Shown here one piece after another: positions 16,622 through 24,749 of a stretch of DNA of 64,000 nucleotides. The notes beneath the pieces were generated by a model. That model searched no databases and was not told where the DNA came from. It saw nothing but the letters and a program-made list of their open reading frames with translations. The DNA comes from RYN-230 sp963851025 (GTDB lineage: Bacteria; Actinomycetota; Actinomycetes; Streptosporangiales; Streptosporangiaceae), in the NCBI GenBank assembly GCA_963851025.1, contig CAWKOA010000006.1, positions 496,001 to 560,000 on the forward strand. The letters are read 5' to 3'. The first letter of the stretch is position 1; each line of letters starts with the position of its first letter. Made by a program: the position numbers and the translations under genes.

Positions 16622-17773
16622 TCACTTCCCCATGAGGGACAGGAACTGCTGCTGGTAGTGGGCGGGCCCGAAGAAAACCCCGTTGGAGGGAACCTGGGAG
16701 ACGTTGCCGCCGTCGATGAGCCAGATGTTCACCGGCGTGGCCCTGGGCACGGACAAGCCCGAGGCGATCCGGGCCGCGGCGTAGACGGCGGCGTAGGCGA
16801 CCTCGCCCTGACCGACCGTCGCGTCGATGGCCTGCTTCCCTTCCTTGATGTACTGGATGTTCTGCGGATCCGCGTCCATGCCGCCGACCTTGATCTGCGC
16901 GGACTTCCCCAGGTTGCCGACGACCTGGACCGCCAGTGCGGAGACCGTGTCCTGGTTCCCGATGATCCAGTTGATCTTGGGATTGCCCTCGAGTGCCGCC
17001 GTGATCTGCGGGGGGGCGGACGTCGTCTGCGTGTTCTGGTTCGTCTGGATCGTCGTGACCTTGCAGGTGGTGCACTTCGCCATCTCGGCGACGAATCCCT
17101 TACCCCGGAGAACCCCGTCGTTGTCCTGGTTCTCCCCGATGTAGAGAACGTCAGCCTGCCCCTTGGACTGGCTGATGACGTAGTCCGCCAGCAGTTGAGC
17201 CTCGACCGTCGGCGCGTCCTCCGCGGCCTGCGTCGGCTCGTCCACAGTGATCAGCGGATTCCCGGTGAATGCCCCCGCGATGGGAATGCCTGCCGCATTA
17301 GCCTGATGGAAGCCATTGCCCGAACCGACCAGCGGCACGTCGTTGTCGACGATGACCGAGGCCTTCGCGTTGACCGCGTTGGTGAAACAACCCTGGGCCT
17401 GCGTGGGCGTCGCGCCCGCATTGCACCGGCCGAACCGGTAACCAATGGCCTTCGTAGCCTGGCCGATCTCGGTCGAGATCTCGCCGCAACCGACGATGGC
17501 CAGGTTGCAGGAGACGTTGTAGATCATCTTTCCGGACTTAGGGGCGAACTTCTGCGTCTCGAGGATCTTGGTGGGGAACTTGAGATGCTGAGTCACAGCC
17601 GCTTGCGCGGAAGCGACGAAGGAATTACTGGTCCCGCCCGAACCGCTCGTCGCATTGCTGCTGCTGCCCCCGCCGGAACTGCTGCAGGCCGCCACGGCCA
17701 GCAGGACTGCCGCGATGGCCACACCGAGCTGAAGACGTCGCCGCCACGGGCGATGGGCTCCCAAGTTAGTCAC
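16622..17773 (-). CDS. CUT2-type ABC transporter substrate-binding lipoprotein
   Basis: 383 residues: a basic N-terminus with RRR, a hydrophobic helix and lipobox AVAAC (Cys30), a Ser/Gly linker, then a Peripla_BP fold. Cys pairs such as VSCNLAIVGC and KCTTCKV suggest disulfides outside the cell. The GTG start at 17773 has AAGGAG 9 nt upstream. As first gene of the minus-strand operon it sets substrate specificity, but the ligand cannot be read from sequence. A TATAAC-containing operator lies about 165 bp upstream. Confidence 0.88.
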   Translation of the reverse strand: MTNLGAHRPWRRRLQLGVAIAAVLLAVAACSSSGGGSSSNATSGSGGTSNSFVASAQAAVTQHLKFPTKILETQKFAPKSGKMIYNVSCNLAIVGCGEISTEIGQATKAIGYRFGRCNAGATPTQAQGCFTNAVNAKASVIVDNDVPLVGSGNGFHQANAAGIPIAGAFTGNPLITVDEPTQAAEDAPTVEAQLLADYVISQSKGQADVLYIGENQDNDGVLRGKGFVAEMAKCTTCKVTTIQTNQNTQTTSAPPQITAALEGNPKINWIIGNQDTVSALAVQVVGNLGKSAQIKVGGMDADPQNIQYIKEGKQAIDATVGQGEVAYAAVYAAARIASGLSVPRATPVNIWLIDGGNVSQVPSNGVFFGPAHYQQQFLSLMGK

Positions 17774-17935
17774 GTTGCCTGCTCCTTCTCGGTGTCACCG
17801 CTGACACCGCGGGTGGTGCGTACCGCCGAACGCGTCGAGCGGAAGCCGGGCCGGGATCGCCGGGCTGGCACCACCGCGACCGGGCATCAGGGCACCGGTT
17901 ACCCCGCGCCCCACCCGAGGACCCCTTCGTAATAC

Positions 17936-17950
17936 GTGCGTTATACGAAC
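17936..17950. promoter_or_regulatory. Candidate operator 6 (GTTCG-TATAA-CGCAC on the minus strand)
   Basis: On the minus strand it reads GTTCGTATAACGCAC, one mismatch from operator 7, and contains TATAAC as a plausible -10 for the transporter operon. The site starts 163 bp upstream of the binding-protein start. Confidence 0.55.
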
Positions 17951-18146
17951 AGAAGTACGCTTGGTAGATGGGAAGATTCCATACCATCTCCGACTCGTCA
18001 AGAGCCAAGCCAGGCCCGCCGTAGCGGCGGGATGGCCCCGCGGGGATCCTCTTGAGCACGCGAGATACACATTGAAGGGCTCATGCCCACGTCACGGGGC
18101 AGCTGTCGCCTTGACTGCGGTAGCACGATGGCTGATCATGACGGCG

Positions 18147-18180
18147 TTGCACTATCCGACATGACGTGCGTATAACGCAC
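18147..18180 (+). promoter_or_regulatory. Promoter with perfect operator 7 (GTGCG-TATAA-CGCAC)
   Basis: A possible -35 TTGCAC (18147-18152) is 18 bp from -10 TATAAC (18171-18176). The -10 lies inside the perfect palindrome GTGCG-TATAA-CGCAC (18166-18180), so a bound regulator would cover the promoter. Transcription would start near 18184, leaving a leader of about 60 nt before the SDR. Confidence 0.6.
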
Positions 18181-18245
18181 ACTTTCTCGCGCCACTGGCC
18201 GCCGAGCCAGGCGAGCGCCCGAGGTGTCCAGCGGAGGCCAGCGCC

Positions 18246-19103
18246 ATGACCTTGCCCGAGTCCGACCGAGTGTGGCTGATCACCGGAGCCGGCCGCGGCC
18301 TCGGACGGGCCTTCACCGAGGAGGCGGTACGCGGCGGCGACAAGGTCATCGCCACGGTCCGCTCGGATCCGGCCCGGCGCGAACTAGCGGCCGCGTACGG
18401 CGACGCGGTCCTCGCGGTGGCGCTTGACGTGACCGACCGTGCGGCCGTGCACGCTGCTGTGGAGCAGGGCCTCATGCATTTCGGCCACCTCGACGTGCTG
18501 GTGAATAATGCCGGTTACGGGTTGGCCGGCGGGGTCGAGGAAATATCAGAGGACCAGGCTCGGCGGCAAATGGAGGTAAACTTCTTCGGGGCGCTGTGGT
18601 GCACCCAGGCCGTGCTCCCGGTAATGCGAGCCCAGCGGGCCGGTCACATTTTTCAGATATCTAGCCTCGGTGGTCTTATTGCTCTTCCGAATACTAGCTG
18701 CTACAACGCGTCGAAATGGGCGCTGGAAGGGCTCAGCGACAGCCTTTCCCAGGAAGTCAGCGAATTCGGAATTCGCGTCACCATCGTTGAGCCTGGCCCT
18801 TTCCGTTCGGACTGGAATGGCGGGAGCATGGACCGCGCCGCGCCCCTGCCGGACTACGACGACGTCCTCGGCCTGCGTCGTGAGGCGCTCTCTGGCGCGC
18901 ACGCGTTCACCCAGCCCGGCGACCCGGCGGGCGCCGCCCGGGCGCTGATGACGGTACTGAGAAGCGATCAGCCGCCCCTTCGGCTCCTGCTGGGCGCCAT
19001 GGCCGCGGACACCGCGCCCGCGGTCTACCGGGACCGGCTGAAGGAATTTGCTGAGTGGGACGAGGTCGCGCGGGCGGCGGACCTCAGCCCGGAGGCTACG
19101 TAG
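18246..19103 (+). CDS. SDR family oxidoreductase
   Basis: 285 residues, classical short-chain dehydrogenase. Coenzyme motif TGAGRGLG lies at 13-20, NNAG at 87-90, and the catalytic Ser139/140, Tyr153 and Lys157 at SCYNASK. The position after the motif lacks an acidic residue at the beta-2 end (ATVRSD), which hints at NADP(H). The ATG follows GCGGAGG. The middle of the gene (about 18580-18790) is visibly richer in A/T and rare codons than the neighbours, so the gene may be a mosaic or recent acquisition. A regulated promoter with operator 7 ties it to the catabolic cluster, where it could oxidise a hydroxyacyl or polyol intermediate. Confidence 0.88.
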   Translation: MTLPESDRVWLITGAGRGLGRAFTEEAVRGGDKVIATVRSDPARRELAAAYGDAVLAVALDVTDRAAVHAAVEQGLMHFGHLDVLVNNAGYGLAGGVEEISEDQARRQMEVNFFGALWCTQAVLPVMRAQRAGHIFQISSLGGLIALPNTSCYNASKWALEGLSDSLSQEVSEFGIRVTIVEPGPFRSDWNGGSMDRAAPLPDYDDVLGLRREALSGAHAFTQPGDPAGAARALMTVLRSDQPPLRLLLGAMAADTAPAVYRDRLKEFAEWDEVARAADLSPEAT

Positions 19104-19152
19104 ATTCCGGTCCCTTCGGCCACAGATTCAGCGGTCCGCGAGAGGGCGGCCT

Positions 19153-19177
19153 GCCGGTACCGTCAGTCGGTACCGGC
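19153..19177. terminator. Hairpin over the argG stop codon, between convergent genes
   Basis: Arms GCCGGTACCG and CGGTACCGGC (10 bp, perfect) flank TCAGT. The hairpin spans the argG stop on the minus strand and lies 50 bp after the SDR stop, so it can serve both converging genes. Confidence 0.55.
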
Positions 19178-20605
19178 CTCCATCGCGGCGCGGTCGAGGA
19201 GCGCCTCGTCCTCGTCCACCTCGCCGCGTGAGGCGATCGCCTCGGCTCCGCCCTCGGGCATCTCGCCGACCAGCTCGCTCTGCGGCGCGGCCCCGATCAG
19301 CGCGGCGTGCGCGGCGCCGACCATGCCGAGGCCGGCGTACTGCTCGAGCTTGGCCCGCGAGTCGGCGATGTCCAGGTTGCGCATGGTGAGCTGGCCGATC
19401 CGGTCCAGCGGGCCGAACGCGGAATCTTCGGTGCGCTCCATCGACAGCTTGTCGGGGTGGTAGCTGAACGCGGGGCCGGTGGTGTCGAGGATCGAGTAGT
19501 CCTCGCCGCGGCGCAGCCGCAGGGTGACCTCGCCGGTGATCGCGGCGCCCACCCAGCGCTGCAGCGATTCGCGCAGCATGAGCGCCTGCGGGTCGAGCCA
19601 GCGGCCCTCGTACATCAGCCGGCCCAGCCGGCGGCCCTCGGCGTGGTAGTTCGCGATGGTGTCCTCGTTGTGGATGGCGTTGACCAGCCGCTCGTACACC
19701 GTGTGCAGCAGGGCCATGCCCGGCGCCTCGTAGATGCCCCGGCTCTTGGCCTCGATGATCCGGTTCTCGATCTGGTCGGACATGCCCAGGCCGTGCCGGC
19801 CCCCGATCGCGTTGGCCGCCATCACCAGGTCGACCGGCGTGGCGAACTCCGCTCCGTTGATCGTGACCGGCCGGCCCCGCTCGAAGCCGATCGTGACGTC
19901 CTCGGCCTCGATCTCGACATCCGGGTCCCAGTACCGCACGCCCATGATCGGCTGGACCGTCTCGATCCCGTTGCCGAGATGCTCGAGGGTCTTGGCCTCG
20001 TGGGTCGCGCCCCAGATGTTCGCGTCGGTCGAGTACGCCTTCTCCGAGCTGTCGCGGTACGGCAGCTCGTGAGAGAGCAGCCACGCGCTCATCTCCCGGC
20101 GGCCGCCCAGCTCGCTGACGAAGGCGGCGTCGAGCCACGGCTTGTAGATCCGCAGGTTCGGGTTGGCCAGCAGCCCGTACCGGTAGAACCGCTCGATGTC
20201 GTTGCCCTTGAACGTCGAGCCGTCCCCCCAGATCTGGACGTCGTCCTCGAGCATGGCCCGCACCAGCAGCGTGCCGGTGACCGCCCGGCCCAGCGGGGTC
20301 GTGTTGAAGTAGGACCGCCCGCCCGAGCGGATGTGGAACGCCCCGCAGGTCAGCGCGGCCAGCCCTTCCTCGACGAGGGCGGCGCGGCAGTCGACCAGCC
20401 GGGCGATCTCGGCGCCGTACGACTTGGCCCGGCCGGGGACCGAGCCGATGTCGTCCTCGTCGTACTGGCCGATGTCAGCGGTGTACGTGCACGGCACGGC
20501 GCCCTTGTCGCGCATCCACGCGACCGCGACGGACGTGTCGAGCCCACCGGAGAAGGCAATGCCGACCCGCTCTCCGATCGGCAGGGAAGTCATCACCTTG
20601 GACAC
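19163..20605 (-). CDS. argG: Argininosuccinate synthase (long form)
   Basis: 480 residues of the longer ArgG type. The N-terminal ATP-pyrophosphatase motif is AFSGGLDTSVAVAWM, followed by TADIGQYDEDD, NTTPLGRAVTG, the WGDGSTFKGNDIERFYRYG block and NIWGATHEAKTLEHL. It joins citrulline and aspartate, using ATP, to form argininosuccinate in arginine synthesis. The GTG at 20605 lies 7 nt after a -10-like element, suggesting a leaderless message; an ATG four codons in is the alternative. An ARG box overlaps the promoter. No other arginine-synthesis genes are adjacent. The arginine-degrading genes of this window are ruined (49967 and 43729), so any link between the two is speculative. Confidence 0.95.
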   Translation of the reverse strand: MSKVMTSLPIGERVGIAFSGGLDTSVAVAWMRDKGAVPCTYTADIGQYDEDDIGSVPGRAKSYGAEIARLVDCRAALVEEGLAALTCGAFHIRSGGRSYFNTTPLGRAVTGTLLVRAMLEDDVQIWGDGSTFKGNDIERFYRYGLLANPNLRIYKPWLDAAFVSELGGRREMSAWLLSHELPYRDSSEKAYSTDANIWGATHEAKTLEHLGNGIETVQPIMGVRYWDPDVEIEAEDVTIGFERGRPVTINGAEFATPVDLVMAANAIGGRHGLGMSDQIENRIIEAKSRGIYEAPGMALLHTVYERLVNAIHNEDTIANYHAEGRRLGRLMYEGRWLDPQALMLRESLQRWVGAAITGEVTLRLRRGEDYSILDTTGPAFSYHPDKLSMERTEDSAFGPLDRIGQLTMRNLDIADSRAKLEQYAGLGMVGAAHAALIGAAPQSELVGEMPEGGAEAIASRGEVDEDEALLDRAAMEAGTD

Positions 20606-20612
20606 GCGCGAA

Positions 20613-20642
20613 AGTATGCCTCCTTATGCATGATTATGCAAA
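20613..20642 (-). promoter_or_regulatory. argG promoter with ARG box (ArgR site)
   Basis: On the minus strand, -35 TTGCAT (20641-20636), a 17-bp spacer and -10 CATACT (20618-20613) precede the GTG by 7 nt. The -35 and spacer are covered by TGCAT-N4-ATGCA (core 20627-20640), the form of the ArgR box in actinobacteria. Arginine-dependent repression by ArgR is therefore expected. Confidence 0.75.
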
Positions 20643-20657
20643 CGGAGATGAGGGGAG

Positions 20658-20679
20658 GATGCCGCCGGCCGGCGGCATC
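20658..20679 (-). terminator. Perfect 22-bp palindrome terminating the phospholipase gene
   Basis: GATGCCGCCGG paired with CCGGCGGCATC, 12 nt after the phospholipase stop on the minus strand. It separates that gene from the argG promoter. Confidence 0.65.
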
Positions 20680-20690
20680 AGGCCGGCCGG

Positions 20691-22868
20691 TCAGCCGGTG
20701 ACGCTGGGCCGGCCGTCTTCCAGGTGGCCGACGTAGCGGCGCGACCAGGAGGCGTCGGTGCTGATCGTGACGGACAGGTCGTACCATCCGTGGCCGGTCC
20801 GCAGCGGGGCGGCCAGGTACGTCGCGCTCCCCCCGGCGGGCACGTGAAACGTCCGGGGCGGCTCCGCCGAATACCGGTTCGGCGAGACGGTGAACGTCAC
20901 GGCCTTCCGGCCGCCGTTGGCCAGCTTGAGCGCGAGGACCGGCCCCGCCCCGAAGCCGCCCTGGTAGTACACCGCGGTCACCTGCGCGGTCGCACCCGGG
21001 GCAGTCACGTCCCCGGTGAAGTGCCGCAGGAAGCGGTTCGGGCCCACGATCGTCAGGTCGTACCGGCCGCCGCCGCGGTCCGCGCCGATCTCGGCCGAAC
21101 CGGGCACGGTCTTGTTCCAGATCCTGGGCGACGGGTTGACGGTGTACTGGCCGGGGAACGTCCCGGGGTAGTCCGCGAGGTTCACGTCCGGCGCCGCGTT
21201 GCTGTAGACGGAGAAGTGGCTCGCCTTGCTGGCGTGCGGCCCGTTGTTGCTGAAGGACAGGTTGGCCTGGACCGCCCCGTGGCTGCCGAACGTGAACCCG
21301 TCGAGGTTGGCGTTGGGCTGGTACGGCAGGGGGCGGGCCGGCTTGGTGCCGGGCTCCTGCACCGGCATCACGCTGCCCGCCGGGACCGGGTCGTACGCCT
21401 GGGCCGGCTCGCCGATGGGCTGGCCGGGATCGGGCAGGTCCGGCAGCCCGAAGACCGGGTGATCGAAGTCGAAGGCGCCGGTGAGGTCCCCGCAGACGCT
21501 GCGCCGCCACGCGCTGATGTTCGGGCAGATGGCCGGCGTGCCCAGCGCATCGGTCCACTTCTCCAGGAACTGGATGACCGAGGTGTGGTCGGAGACCTCC
21601 GAGGTCACCCAGCCGCCCCGGGTCCACGGCGAGATGAGCAGCAGCGGCACCCGGAAGCCGAGGCCGACCGGCAGCGGCTGGGGATCCAGCGACGCCTCCA
21701 GGTAGAACTCGTCCGTGGTCCCCGGGGCCGGGACCGGCGGCGGGACGTGATCGAACTGGCCGTCGTTCTCATCGAAGTCGATGATCACCAGGGTGGAGTT
21801 GAGCACGTCCGGGTCGGCGTTGAGCGCCTTGAGCACCTGGCTGACGTAGTAGGCGCCGTCGTGCGGCGCGCCGTCCGGGTGCTCGGAGTACTGCTGGTTG
21901 GTCACGACCCAGGACACCTGCGGCAGGGTGCCGGCCAGCACGTCCTTCCTGATGGCCAGGGCCAGGTTGTCGCCGTTCCCGTCCTCGGCGGGATACGGCT
22001 CCGGCACGGTGGCCACGCCGTTGTCGTACCAGATCACGCCGGGGGCAGGCGTGCCGCCCTGCTCGGGGTCGTACTTGGCGAACGTGGCGAAGTACTCGGC
22101 GCCGTTGTCGCCGTAGTTGTCGGTGCCCTGGTAGTGCTTCCAGGTCACGCCCGCGGCCTGGAGCGTCTCGGGGTAGCTCGGCCAGGGCAGGAACTGGCCC
22201 AGTTCATCGCCCCCGCTGTAGGCCACGTAGCTGCCGTGCTGCTGGTCGGCGTTGATCGTGCCGCTCCACAGGTAGGTGCGGTTGGGGCCGGTCGCGCTGA
22301 GCACCGAGCAGTGGTAAGCGTCGCCGATCGTGTACGCGTCCGCCAGGGCGTAGTGGTACGGGATGTCCTGGCGGTTCAGGTACCCCAGTGTGGTCGGGCC
22401 GCCCTTGGCGTAGTACCAGGCGTTCATCAGGCCGCCGTACCACGCGCCGTGCTGGCTTTCCCAGCTGTGGTCGGTCCCGCCGTAGTTCTGCGCGCCGGCC
22501 TCCGGGCTGGGCGGCTGCGTGCCGGCGAACGTCCCGGAGCTCAGCCGCCACGGATACTGCGTGCCGGTGACCGGCTGGCCCGGCGCCGTGGTGGGCTGCT
22601 GCCACACTGAGTAGCCGCCGGGCAGCGTGATAGTGGACCGGTCACCGAACCCGCGGACGCCCTTGAGCGAGCCGAAGTAGTGGTCGAAACTGCGGTTCTC
22701 CTGCATCAGGATCACGACGTGCTTGATGTCGCGGAGGTCTCCGTGGCGGCCGCGCTTGGCTGACGTGCTGGCGAGCGCGCCGGTCGCCGGGGTGACCGAC
22801 GCCACCACCGCGGCTCCGGTGACGACGGCGGCACGGCGGATGAGATTCCTGCGGGACAGTTCAGGCAT
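20691..22868 (-). CDS. Tat-exported phospholipase C (acidic phosphoesterase family)
   Basis: 725 residues. The N-terminus SRRNLIRRAAVV is a twin-arginine signal followed by a hydrophobic stretch ending near ALA. The phosphoesterase domain (PF04185) starts with IKHVVILMQENRSFDHYFG and includes IDFDENDGQFDHVPPP and the RVPLLLISPWTRGGWV block; two DUF756-type beta domains fill the C-terminus. Such enzymes cleave phosphatidylcholine or related lipids outside the cell and help recover phosphate or choline. The ATG at 22868 has GGAGGT 9 nt upstream; the frame is open 24 codons further but this would bury the Tat motif. It stands alone, with its own terminator. Confidence 0.92.
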   Translation of the reverse strand: MPELSRRNLIRRAAVVTGAAVVASVTPATGALASTSAKRGRHGDLRDIKHVVILMQENRSFDHYFGSLKGVRGFGDRSTITLPGGYSVWQQPTTAPGQPVTGTQYPWRLSSGTFAGTQPPSPEAGAQNYGGTDHSWESQHGAWYGGLMNAWYYAKGGPTTLGYLNRQDIPYHYALADAYTIGDAYHCSVLSATGPNRTYLWSGTINADQQHGSYVAYSGGDELGQFLPWPSYPETLQAAGVTWKHYQGTDNYGDNGAEYFATFAKYDPEQGGTPAPGVIWYDNGVATVPEPYPAEDGNGDNLALAIRKDVLAGTLPQVSWVVTNQQYSEHPDGAPHDGAYYVSQVLKALNADPDVLNSTLVIIDFDENDGQFDHVPPPVPAPGTTDEFYLEASLDPQPLPVGLGFRVPLLLISPWTRGGWVTSEVSDHTSVIQFLEKWTDALGTPAICPNISAWRRSVCGDLTGAFDFDHPVFGLPDLPDPGQPIGEPAQAYDPVPAGSVMPVQEPGTKPARPLPYQPNANLDGFTFGSHGAVQANLSFSNNGPHASKASHFSVYSNAAPDVNLADYPGTFPGQYTVNPSPRIWNKTVPGSAEIGADRGGGRYDLTIVGPNRFLRHFTGDVTAPGATAQVTAVYYQGGFGAGPVLALKLANGGRKAVTFTVSPNRYSAEPPRTFHVPAGGSATYLAAPLRTGHGWYDLSVTISTDASWSRRYVGHLEDGRPSVTG

Positions 22869-22988
22869 GGGAGCGGGACCTCCGGACTGGCTCGGGGGTG
22901 AAGGCCAGCCGAACCTACAAGCGGCATCACATGGCCACACGACGTCGGGCTGAACACTGGCCGAGGACCGGCTGAACGGTCAGGGCAG

Positions 22989-23663
22989 CTAGTCGCGGCG
23001 GGGTTGCAACCGCAGGAGGGCGCGGTACATCTGCTGCCCGGACGGCGGCGGGGGCAGTGGCCGGGCTGCTTCCGCCGCGAACGCCTGGAGCAGGTAGGCC
23101 ACCAGCCGCCGCGACGCTCCCGGCGCGGCCGTCCCGGCGCCGTTGACCACGCCGGCGTTGGCCATCAGGACGAGGATGAGGTCCTGGTGGGCGAAGTCCC
23201 GGCGGAGCTTACCGGCGGCCTTGGCCCGGTCGATGAGCTCGGCGAACCCGGCGGCGGCGCGGTCACGGTCGGCCTCGAAGCCCTTGGCGGTGGGGAAGGT
23301 CACGGTCAGCACGTCGGTGAACCCGCGGTCGTCTGCCTGCATGGCGCACACCCGATCGACGTAGGCGCAGAAGCCGTGCCAGGGGTCGGGATCGGCCAGC
23401 GCGTCATCGATGGCGTCCGCGTAGGCGGCCATCTTGCCCGCGAAGGTGGCCGTGATGAGGTCATCACGGGTGGGAAACCGCCGGAACAGCGTGGCGATCC
23501 CGACACCCGCCCGGCGGGCGACCTCGTTCATCGGCGCGTCGAGGCCCTGCTCGGCAAAGACCGCCCGGGCGGCCCCGATGATCCGGCCGCGGTTCCGTTC
23601 AGCGTCGGCCCGCAGCGCATGGTCCTGCGGCTGGTTCGGCTCCGGCATCTCCGGCATAGGCAT
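22989..23663 (-). CDS. TetR family transcriptional regulator
   Basis: 224 residues. The N-terminal helix-turn-helix is MNEVARRAGVGIATLFRRFP followed by TRDDLITATF, the standard TetR layout; the C-terminal ligand domain is variable. I prefer the ATG at 23663 to the TTG four codons upstream. It is divergent from the quinone-oxidoreductase-like gene at 23761, and the 97-bp gap holds two near-identical operators, so it very likely represses that gene and itself. Confidence 0.9.
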   Translation of the reverse strand: MPMPEMPEPNQPQDHALRADAERNRGRIIGAARAVFAEQGLDAPMNEVARRAGVGIATLFRRFPTRDDLITATFAGKMAAYADAIDDALADPDPWHGFCAYVDRVCAMQADDRGFTDVLTVTFPTAKGFEADRDRAAAGFAELIDRAKAAGKLRRDFAHQDLILVLMANAGVVNGAGTAAPGASRRLVAYLLQAFAAEAARPLPPPPSGQQMYRALLRLQPRRD

Positions 23664-23680
23664 GAGCCTACCCAAGAAAC

Positions 23681-23736
23681 GGAATAGGTACTCCAGTTAT
23701 CGTGTTAGCCTCAGCAGTAAACGGAGTGACTACTCC
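23681..23736. promoter_or_regulatory. Two matching TetR-type operators between divergent genes
   Basis: GGAAT-AGGT-ACTCC (23681-23694) and GGAGT-GACT-ACTCC (23723-23736) are both preceded by AAAC and followed by A. Their centres are 42 bp apart, four helical turns. The second is a perfect palindrome in its 5-bp arms. They are the natural sites for the TetR protein at 22989. Confidence 0.65.
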
Positions 23737-23760
23737 ACTTCATTCGGAGGCGGGAGAACG

Positions 23761-24693
23761 ATGCGCGCAGTAGTGCTGAGCGAATTCGGGGGCAGCCCAG
23801 AGGTCACCGACCTCGAGATGCCTGAGCCCGGCGAGGGCGAGGTGCGCGTGCGCGTCCACGCCGCCTCGGTCAACGGGTTCGATACCGCGGTGGCCGGCGG
23901 CTACCTCAAGGGCATGATGGAGCACCGCTTCCCGGTGGTACTCGGCAAGGACTTCGCCGGCACCGTGGACGCGGTCGGCGCGGGCGTAGCCGGTTACGAG
24001 GTCGGCGACCGGGTGTTCGGCGTCGTCACCAAGCCCTATCTCGGGGACGGTTCCTTCGCCGACTATGTCACCGTCCCGACCTCGGCCGGGATCGCGAAGC
24101 TGCCCGAGGGCATCGACTTCACTGAGGGCGCCGCCCTCGGCCTGGCCGGGACGGCCGCCATGTCCTCGGTCAACGCCGCCGGGCTGCACCCGGGACAGAC
24201 CGTGCTCATTGCCGGGGCGACCGGCGGCGTCGGCAACCAGGCGGTCCAGCTCGCCGCGAAGTCCGGCGCGACCGTGATCGCCACCGCCCGGACCGCGGAA
24301 GACAAGCAGCTGGTTACCGAGCTTGGCGCCGCGGAGACGGTTGATTACGCCGGCGACGTCGCCACGTCGGTCCGCCAGCTCTACCCCGGGGGAGCCGACG
24401 TGGTGCTGCACTTTGCCGGCGACCCGGCGAGCCTGCTGGCCGCGGTCCGCGACGGCGGCCGGTTCGTGTCCACGCTGGTCGGCTCCCCCGAGCAGCTGCC
24501 CACCGAGGACGCGACCGTGATCGGGATCTACGCCAACCCCGACCCGGCCACCCTGGACCGATGCGCCGCCAGCCAGGGTAACGGCAGCACCCGCGTCCGC
24601 ATTCAGCGGACCTATCCCCTCGACCAGGCCCCGGCCGCGCTCGCTGACTTCGGCGGCGGCACGCTCGGCAAGCTGGTCATCACCACCAGCTGA
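23761..24693 (+). CDS. Quinone oxidoreductase-like, zinc-independent MDR family protein
   Basis: 310 residues, medium-chain dehydrogenase/reductase. It has a GroES-like N-terminal domain (VRVRVHAASVNGFD, VLGKDFAGTVDAVGAGV) and a Rossmann domain with AGATGGVGNQAVQLA (about residues 157-171). Structural and catalytic zinc cysteines are absent, as in QOR/NADPH:quinone reductases. The ATG at 23761 follows GGAGG by 10 nt; the frame stays open far upstream but that part overlaps the TetR gene and promoter. It is likely derepressed by an electrophile or quinone through the neighbouring TetR protein. A palindromic terminator follows. Confidence 0.87.
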   Translation: MRAVVLSEFGGSPEVTDLEMPEPGEGEVRVRVHAASVNGFDTAVAGGYLKGMMEHRFPVVLGKDFAGTVDAVGAGVAGYEVGDRVFGVVTKPYLGDGSFADYVTVPTSAGIAKLPEGIDFTEGAALGLAGTAAMSSVNAAGLHPGQTVLIAGATGGVGNQAVQLAAKSGATVIATARTAEDKQLVTELGAAETVDYAGDVATSVRQLYPGGADVVLHFAGDPASLLAAVRDGGRFVSTLVGSPEQLPTEDATVIGIYANPDPATLDRCAASQGNGSTRVRIQRTYPLDQAPAALADFGGGTLGKLVITTS

Positions 24694-24700
24694 CCCTCGT

Positions 24701-24726
24701 GCGCGGGGCCCGGCCGGGCCCCGCGC
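24701..24726 (+). terminator. Perfect 26-bp GC palindrome after the oxidoreductase gene
   Basis: GCGCGGGGCCCGG is paired with its exact complement across 24701-24726, starting 7 nt after the stop. No U tract. It also insulates the following LLM gene. Confidence 0.6.
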
Positions 24727-24749
24727 GCCCTCCCGGCACAGGAAACCGC

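Larger units (their letters stand above)
17774..18245. other. Divergent control region between transporter operon and SDR
   Basis: This 472-bp gene-free stretch holds two members of the GTGCG-N5-CGCAC family (17936-17950 and 18166-18180). A GC hairpin lies between them (CCCGCCG-TAG-CGGCGGG, 18015-18031), followed by CCCCGCGGGG at 18036-18045. No convincing reading frame with a ribosome site is seen. It should drive the minus-strand transporter operon and the plus-strand SDR. Confidence 0.6.

Noticed and set aside
20724..22610. 628-codon open frame on the plus strand opposite the phospholipase C gene
   Set aside because: It is the antisense shadow of a clear Tat-exported phospholipase, rich in Arg/Pro/Gly/Val, with no family features.
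24701..24726. Regulatory operator in the 26-bp palindrome
   Set aside because: It is pure G/C and lies 7 nt after a stop, so a terminator is the simpler reading.
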